This document shows, one piece after another, positions 59,229 to 64,000 of a stretch of DNA of 64,000 nucleotides. Both the position numbers and the translations under genes were made by a program. The notes beneath the pieces were generated by a model. The model saw only the letters and a program-made list of their open reading frames with translations. It was not told the DNA's origin and made no database searches. The stretch lies in the NCBI RefSeq assembly GCF_026340305.1, contig NZ_JAPEPI010000001.1, forward strand, positions 1,612,001 through 1,676,000, read 5' to 3'. Every line of letters starts with the position of its first letter. Position 1 is the stretch's first letter. This stretch comes from Streptomyces sp. NBC_01381. Its GTDB lineage: Bacteria; Actinomycetota; Actinomycetes; Streptomycetales; Streptomycetaceae.

Positions 59229-60863
59229 TCAGCTGCCCGCGGCAAGCACCGCCGCCACGATCGGCCCTGCCGTGTCGCCGCCGTGGCCGCCCTCCTCGGC
59301 CACCGCGGCGGCCGCCACATCGCCCCGGTAGCCGGTGAACCAGCTGTTGGGCTTCGCCTGCCCGTCGACCTCCGCCGATCCCGTCTTCGCGCCGATGTTC
59401 CCGCTGAGCTTCGACATGGCGCCGGCGCCGCTGCCGCTGACCGCCGTGCGGTTCATCATCTGGCGCAGCTGCTGGACGGTGGAGGCGGGCAGGCTGCCGG
59501 GTGTCCTGGCCAGTTCGCGGTCGTCCATGCCCTGGGCGACGACGACCGGCTGCCGGAAGGTGCCCGTGATCGCCGTCGCCGTGACCGAAGCGAGGTTGAG
59601 CGGGTTCATCTGCACCTGGCCCTGGCCGATCATGTTCGACGCGCGGTCGGGTCCCGGGGAGGCCGGGACCGTGCCGTCGACCGTCCGGACGCCGGCCTTC
59701 CAGTCGAGGCCGAGGCCGAAGCGGTTCTGCGCCTCCTCGGTGAGGGACTCGTCCGTGATGCCCTCCTCGTCGACCAGCTTCACGAACGCGGTGTTGCAGG
59801 AGCGCGCGAAGCTGTCCGCCAGGGTCGCGTTCTCGTTCGGGGCCAGGCCCGGCAGGTTCTCGATGCGGTGGCTCTGCCAGACCGCGGTCTTCGGGCAGGG
59901 CGCGGGGCCGCTCGCCCTCGTCACGCCCTTGTCGATGAGCATCGCCGCCGAGACGATCTTCATCGTGGAGCCGGGGGCCATCTCGCCCTCGAACGCCGCG
60001 TTGAACTGGTCCGCCCGGTGGTTGGCGACCGCCAGGATCTCGCCGGAGCTCGGCTGCACGGCGACCACCGACGACTCCGGGTACGCGGCGACCGCCTTCT
60101 CGGCCGCCTTCTGCGTGGGCGCGCTCAACGTCGTCTCCAGCTGTCCCGCCTTGCCCTTGGCGAGGGTGAGCAGCGTCTCGGTGCCTTCGTCCTCGGTCTC
60201 GTGCTGGACGTAGAGCTCGACGCCGGGTGTGCCGCCCGCCGTGTCGCCGTACTTCGCCCGCAGCTGGTCGAGGACCGGGCCGAGCGACGGATGGTCCTTT
60301 TTGTCCAGGACCTCGCCGTGCCGGTCGAGCGCCTCGATGGGCGGCGCGGCGGCCTCACCGGTCTGCAGGGTGTCGCCGTCCTCCAGGTCCGGGTGGACGA
60401 CGGATGCGTTCCAGTCGACGAGCGCACGGCCGGTGGTGACGCCCCGGACGACGGTGAGTTCGGATTCGTACGCGAAGGGCTTGGTCTTCCCCTCGTACGA
60501 GACGGTCGCCTCGACGGAGAACGGCACCCGCGCCCCGGTCGCCTTGCCGGGCGTGAGCTTCACCTTCGTCAGGTGCGCGTCCTCGCGGTAGCCGGTCAGG
60601 AGGAGCGAGGCCACTTCCGCGTTGTTCGTGTACGTGGAGGCCTCATCGGAGTCGCCCTTCGCCCACGCGGCGAGGAACTTTCCGGCGGTCTCCGCGGTCT
60701 CCTTGTCCGTGGGCGGCCCCGTCCTCACGGCCTCGGGGCCCGACGAGGACGCACTACCGCCCCCGGTCACGCCGTTCACCAAGTTGTACGCGCCGTATCC
60801 GGCACCCCCGACCATGACGGCGAACACCCCGCCGACCAAGGCGACCTTCACCCCTTTGCGCAT
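59229..60863 (-). CDS. penicillin-binding protein with MecA_N-like domain (copy 2)
   Basis: A 544-aa paralogue of the next gene, with the same layout: short cytoplasmic start (MRKGVKVA), one helix, the MecA_N-like domain (FLAAWAKGDSDEASTYTNNAE; HLTKVKLTPGKATGARVPFSV) and a transpeptidase domain with Ser299-Thr-Met-Lys, SCN and KTGSAEVDG motifs. The ATG at 60863 follows GGGGAGGGGAG. The two copies share long blocks but differ in the segment before KTG. It could have a lower beta-lactam affinity like other MecA_N proteins, but this is inferred. Confidence 0.93.
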   Translation of the reverse strand: MRKGVKVALVGGVFAVMVGGAGYGAYNLVNGVTGGGSASSSGPEAVRTGPPTDKETAETAGKFLAAWAKGDSDEASTYTNNAEVASLLLTGYREDAHLTKVKLTPGKATGARVPFSVEATVSYEGKTKPFAYESELTVVRGVTTGRALVDWNASVVHPDLEDGDTLQTGEAAAPPIEALDRHGEVLDKKDHPSLGPVLDQLRAKYGDTAGGTPGVELYVQHETEDEGTETLLTLAKGKAGQLETTLSAPTQKAAEKAVAAYPESSVVAVQPSSGEILAVANHRADQFNAAFEGEMAPGSTMKIVSAAMLIDKGVTRASGPAPCPKTAVWQSHRIENLPGLAPNENATLADSFARSCNTAFVKLVDEEGITDESLTEEAQNRFGLGLDWKAGVRTVDGTVPASPGPDRASNMIGQGQVQMNPLNLASVTATAITGTFRQPVVVAQGMDDRELARTPGSLPASTVQQLRQMMNRTAVSGSGAGAMSKLSGNIGAKTGSAEVDGQAKPNSWFTGYRGDVAAAAVAEEGGHGGDTAGPIVAAVLAAGS

Positions 60864-61016
60864 GATGCGCTCCCCTCCCCAGGAGCCCCTCCGTATCCGA
60901 ATGAACACGGAAAGGTCGTGCGTCCCGAACTTTAGGGGGAGGAGGTGACGGATGAGCGGGCTGTTATCCGAAGGTGTCCAAGGTGCGCCCTACACCCATG
61001 TCACCGCGCCCATGCG

Positions 61017-62762
61017 CTACACCCATGTGTCGAGCAGCATTCTGGCCCGCCAGGAATCGATGGGAATCGCCTGGCCGGTGTAAATGGGCCAGAACCAGAT
61101 GAAGTTCCACAGGATCAGCAGCACGAGGACGCCCGCGCTCGCGGCGCCCACCACCCGCCGCCGTTCACTGGAGCCGGCGGGACCGATGATCGCGCCGATC
61201 ATCATCGCCACGGCCAGACAGAGGAACGGCACGAAGACGACGGCGTAGAAGAAGAAGATCGTCCGCTCCTGGTACATGAACCAGGGCAGATAGCCCGCCG
61301 CGATCCCGCACACGATCGCCCCGGCCCGCCAGTCCCTGCGGAACGCCCACCGCCACAGGACGTAGAGCAGCGCGAAGCCCGCCGCCCACCACAGCATCGG
61401 GGTGCCGAGCGCGAGGACCTCGCGGGCGCACTTCTCGGCGGTGTCGGACGGGCAGCCCTCCTTGCCGGGCAGCGGGGACTCGTAGAAGTAGGAGACGGGG
61501 CGGCCGTCGACGATCCAGCTCCACGGGTTGGACTGGTAGGTGTGCGGCGACGAGAGCCCCACGTGGAACTCGTACACCGCGTGTTCGTAGTGCCACAGGC
61601 TGCGCAGCCAGTCCGGCAGCCACGTCCAGTCGCCGCCCTTGCCGGCCGTCGCCGCCCAGTTGCGGTAGTAGCCGCCGCTGCCGTCGGTCGGGGAGAGGAT
61701 CCAGCCGAGCCAGGACAGCACGTACGTGCCGAGCGCGACCGGCACCGTCGAGACGAACGCCGGGAACACGTCCCGCTTCAGGACCGCCCGGTAGGGGCGC
61801 ATGGCCCCGGCGACCCGGCGGCCGCCGACGTCCCACAGGACGGTCATCAAGCAGAAGAAGACCATGATGTACAGGCCGTTCCACTTGGTGCCGAAGGCGA
61901 GACCCAGGCAGAGCCCGGCCGCCCAGCGCCACGGCCGCCACCCCAGGCGCACCGTTTCCGCGACGTACGCGTCGGGACGTACGACACCGTCCTCGTCGGT
62001 CGGCAGCGCGGCCGCGAGCCGCTCCCGCGCCTTGTCCCGGTCGATCAGGAAGCAGCCGAACGCGGCGAGCACGAAGAACATCAGGACCTGGTCGAGCAGC
62101 GCCGTGCGGCTCATCACGAAGTGCAGGCCGTCCACCGCGAGCAGCGCGCCCGCCAGACAGCCCAGGAACGTGGAGCGGAAGAGCCGCCGCCCGATCCGGC
62201 AGAGCATCAGGACGGACAGGGTGCCGAGCACCGCCGTCATGAAGCGCCAGCCGAACGGATCGAAGCCGAACATCCACTCGCCGATGCCGATGACGTACTT
62301 GCCGACCGGCGGATGCACGACGTACGCGGCGTCCGTGGGGATCTTGACGCCGCTGCCCTGTGCCAGGACGGTGTCGTTGACCTTCTCGGGCCAGTTGACC
62401 TCGAAGCCCCGGTGGATCAGCGCCCAGGCGTCCTTGGCGTAGTACGTCTCGTCGAATATCACGGCCTTCGGGCTGCCGAGATTCCAGAACCGCGTGACGC
62501 CCGCGACCAGCGTGATCAGCAGCGGGCCGATCCAGCCCATCCGCTTGACCAGCAGCTCCGCCGTCGCCTTCGGCACCCCGAGCGTCACCCACAGCCGTGG
62601 ACTCGGCTCGGTGTACGCGGGGACGAGGCGGGCCCGGACGTCGTCGCTGCCTCTGGGCCGCGCCACATAGCCGAAGCGGCGCAGCCTGCGCTGCCACGAC
62701 GGCTGCTGCTCCTCGGCTGCCTGGCCCTGGCGGGTGTCCGGGGAAGACGCGGTACTGGTCAC
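61017..62762 (-). CDS. dolichyl-phosphate-mannose--protein mannosyltransferase (Pmt)
   Basis: A 581-aa GT39 membrane enzyme with about ten helices that transfers mannose from polyprenyl-phosphate-mannose to Ser/Thr of exported proteins. The first extracytoplasmic loop has the acidic catalytic motif FDETYYAKDAW, and RVWPEKVNDTV-like sequence follows with PPVGKYVIGIGEWMFG. The ending QAIPIDSWRARMLLDTWV is typical of Streptomyces Pmt. The GTG at 62762 gives the family N-terminus. It is divergent from rsmI and lies upstream of two penicillin-binding proteins on the same strand. Confidence 0.92.
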   Translation of the reverse strand: MTSTASSPDTRQGQAAEEQQPSWQRRLRRFGYVARPRGSDDVRARLVPAYTEPSPRLWVTLGVPKATAELLVKRMGWIGPLLITLVAGVTRFWNLGSPKAVIFDETYYAKDAWALIHRGFEVNWPEKVNDTVLAQGSGVKIPTDAAYVVHPPVGKYVIGIGEWMFGFDPFGWRFMTAVLGTLSVLMLCRIGRRLFRSTFLGCLAGALLAVDGLHFVMSRTALLDQVLMFFVLAAFGCFLIDRDKARERLAAALPTDEDGVVRPDAYVAETVRLGWRPWRWAAGLCLGLAFGTKWNGLYIMVFFCLMTVLWDVGGRRVAGAMRPYRAVLKRDVFPAFVSTVPVALGTYVLSWLGWILSPTDGSGGYYRNWAATAGKGGDWTWLPDWLRSLWHYEHAVYEFHVGLSSPHTYQSNPWSWIVDGRPVSYFYESPLPGKEGCPSDTAEKCAREVLALGTPMLWWAAGFALLYVLWRWAFRRDWRAGAIVCGIAAGYLPWFMYQERTIFFFYAVVFVPFLCLAVAMMIGAIIGPAGSSERRRVVGAASAGVLVLLILWNFIWFWPIYTGQAIPIDSWRARMLLDTWV

Positions 62763-62834
62763 CGCGCCATCGTAGGGAACCCGACTGTGTGAGTCCCGCT
62801 CCTGGGCCCTCCCGGCCCCTGCGAGGATGGATCC

Positions 62835-63731
62835 GTGACAGGAAGCGCTGATTCCCCCGGAACCCTTGTGCTGGCAGGCACGCCCATCGGCGATGTGGCG
62901 GACGCGCCGCCGCGGCTCGCCGCCGAGCTGGAGTCGGCCGACGTCGTCGCCGCCGAGGACACCAGGCGCCTGCGCAGGCTCACCCAGGCGCTCGGCGTGC
63001 AGGTGGGCGGCCGGGTCGTCTCGTACTTCGAGGGCAATGAGACCGCCCGTACGCCCGAGCTGGTCGAGGCCCTGGTGGGCGGTGCGCGGGTGCTGCTCGT
63101 GACCGACGCCGGGATGCCCTCGGTCTCCGACCCCGGCTACCGCCTGGTCGCGGCCGCCGTGGAGCGGGACATCAAGGTGACCGCCGTGCCGGGCCCGTCC
63201 GCCGTGCTCACGGCGCTCGCGCTCTCCGGGCTTCCCGTGGACCGCTTCTGCTTCGAGGGGTTCCTGCCGCGCAAGGCGGGCGAGCGCCTCTCGCGCCTGA
63301 AGGAGGTCGCCGACGACCGGCGCACCCTCGTCTACTTCGAGGCACCGCACCGCATCGACGACACCCTGGCCGCGATGGCCGAGGCGTTCGGCGACGAGCG
63401 CAGGGCCGCGGTCTGCCGCGAGCTGACCAAGACGTACGAAGAGGTCAAGCGCGGTTCGCTGAAGGAGCTCGCGGAGTGGGCCGCCGACGGGGTGCGCGGT
63501 GAGATCACCGTCGTCGTCGAGGGAGCCCCGGAGAAAAGCCCCGGAGAACTCGGCCCCGACGAGCTGGTGCGCAGGGTGCGGGTGCGCGAGGAGGCGGGGG
63601 AGCGGCGCAAGGAGGCGATCGCCGCCGTCGCCGCCGAGGCGGGGGTACCCAAGCGCGATGTCTTCGATGCCGTCGTCGCGGCAAAGAATGCGGCTCAGAG
63701 CGCCCCATCAGAGGGCAAAGGACTATCGTGA
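62835..63731 (+). CDS. rsmI: 16S rRNA (cytidine(1402)-2'-O)-methyltransferase
   Basis: A 298-aa tetrapyrrole-methylase-fold enzyme that 2'-O-methylates C1402 in the ribosome P site. It starts GTLVLAGTPIGDVADAPPRLAAELESADVVAAEDTRR, with VLLVTDAGMPSVSDPGY and TAVPGPSAVLTALALSGLP for SAM binding, and YFEAPHRI. The GTG start follows AGGAT. The C-terminal extension RRKEAIAAVAAEAGVPKRDVFDAVV is the usual RsmI helical tail. The gap to pmt of 72 bases holds both promoters. Confidence 0.94.
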   Translation: MTGSADSPGTLVLAGTPIGDVADAPPRLAAELESADVVAAEDTRRLRRLTQALGVQVGGRVVSYFEGNETARTPELVEALVGGARVLLVTDAGMPSVSDPGYRLVAAAVERDIKVTAVPGPSAVLTALALSGLPVDRFCFEGFLPRKAGERLSRLKEVADDRRTLVYFEAPHRIDDTLAAMAEAFGDERRAAVCRELTKTYEEVKRGSLKELAEWAADGVRGEITVVVEGAPEKSPGELGPDELVRRVRVREEAGERRKEAIAAVAAEAGVPKRDVFDAVVAAKNAAQSAPSEGKGLS

Positions 63732-63866
63732 AAGGCAAAGTGCGGGCCGCGCACCGGGCCTGAAGGCCAATGAAAGGCCAAATCGCCTTCAATGCTCGAC
63801 AGGTCTGATGCGCTCGCTCCGGGAAAAGCGTCCACTGGTCAAAGGGACGCACCCGTCCCGACGCTG

Positions 63867-63915
63867 CCGGCCGGGAGGAAAGCCCCGGTCGGACGGCGCT
63901 TGTCCAGCGGACAAG
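63867..63915 (+). promoter_or_regulatory. two stem-loops in the leader of the next gene
   Basis: Hairpin 1 is CCGGCCGGG with CCCGGTCGG (63867-63875, 63884-63892). Hairpin 2 is CTTGTCC-AGC-GGACAAG (63899-63915), ending at the ribosome site AAGAGGAG. They may form an attenuator or translational control leader. Confidence 0.4.
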
Positions 63916-63925
63916 AGGAGCTGGC

Positions 63926-64000
63926 ATGAGTGAGATCGCCGACACCGGTCACGAAACCACGGCGTCCACCGCGACAACCGCGACACACACTGCTCATGAG
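63926..64000 (+). CDS. unidentified gene, 5' end only
   Basis: ATG at 63926 follows AAGAGGAG. Only 25 codons (MSEIADTGHETTASTATTATH...) are in the window, Thr- and Ala-rich and presumably a disordered or exported leader. The frame remains open at the end. The identity cannot be stated. Confidence 0.6.
   Translation, partial: MSEIADTGHETTASTATTATHTAHE

Noticed and set aside
63732..63925. ydaO-type c-di-AMP riboswitch
   Set aside because: The conserved GGGGGTGAA and core blocks are not present, only two simple hairpins.
1..64000. Antibiotic biosynthesis gene cluster
   Set aside because: No PKS, NRPS, terpene or RiPP core genes; the genes are mostly conserved housekeeping functions.

Overview
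The window is 64 kb of very GC-rich chromosomal DNA from a Streptomyces (or a very close actinomycete). The evidence is the codon use with G/C at nearly every third position, frequent GTG and TTG starts, and characteristic families: an SsgA-like sporulation protein, a DUF6227 protein, the Glp/GlpR pair, a tricorn protease, Pmt and penicillin-binding proteins with a MecA_N-like domain. From memory, the gene order resembles the conserved core of the S. coelicolor chromosome around the fru, galU and pmt loci. I could not check this. Most of the window is ordinary core genome. The accessory or decayed parts are 11.3-11.8 kb (repeats), 34.7-36.0 kb (broken recombinase) and 53.9-55.8 kb (small island).

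Layout. 0-3.4 kb: the 3' part of a DHA2-type efflux pump, an orphan sugar-binding lipoprotein and a TetR regulator. 3.5-7.4 kb: a fructose operon (GlpR/DeoR-type regulator, fruK, fruA). 7.5-11.3 kb: a small membrane protein, DUF6227, a lipoprotein L,D-transpeptidase and a P1 peptidase. 11.3-11.8 kb: a non-coding 36-bp tandem repeat tract. 11.8-18 kb: ltrA, then narK, pflB and pflA, an anaerobic-looking module with a DosR/DevR-type palindrome in front of pflB. 18-24 kb: mscL, a SAF-domain protein, mtnP, an FmdB zinc-ribbon gene under a CIRCE operator, an MFS permease and a cation/proton antiporter that seems to start at CTG. 24.2-33.2 kb: penicillin acylase, 5-formyl-THF cyclo-ligase, then galU-glp-moaC-mogA-GNAT and glpR, followed by tRNA-Ala(CGC). 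33.3-36 kb: a GNAT, exonuclease III and a frameshifted, internally deleted serine recombinase. 36.1-41.9 kb: an SDR / alpha-beta hydrolase / Baeyer-Villiger monooxygenase operon divergent from a MerR regulator, then a DUF6528-like secreted protein and a CsbD-like protein. 42-48.7 kb: tricorn protease, TetR plus MMPL exporter with twin operators, and an SsgA-like protein. 48.9-52.6 kb: an ECF metal transporter (cbiM-cbiQ-ATPase) behind a Nur-like nickel box, then ohrR and ohr. 52.6-55.8 kb: a serine hydrolase and the small island. 55.9-64 kb: EamA permease, YbaK-type deacylase, two paralogous penicillin-binding proteins, protein O-mannosyltransferase, rsmI and the start of an unidentified gene.

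The most informative signals are regulatory. They are a HrcA/CIRCE element on a Ruc-like zinc-ribbon gene, a Nur-like box that predicts nickel as the ECF substrate, a Dev box on pyruvate formate-lyase, and paired AcrR-like operators on the TetR/MMPL locus. I did not find a wholly new multi-gene system. Start codons were chosen from Shine-Dalgarno spacing and family N-termini, and several differ from the longest open frame.
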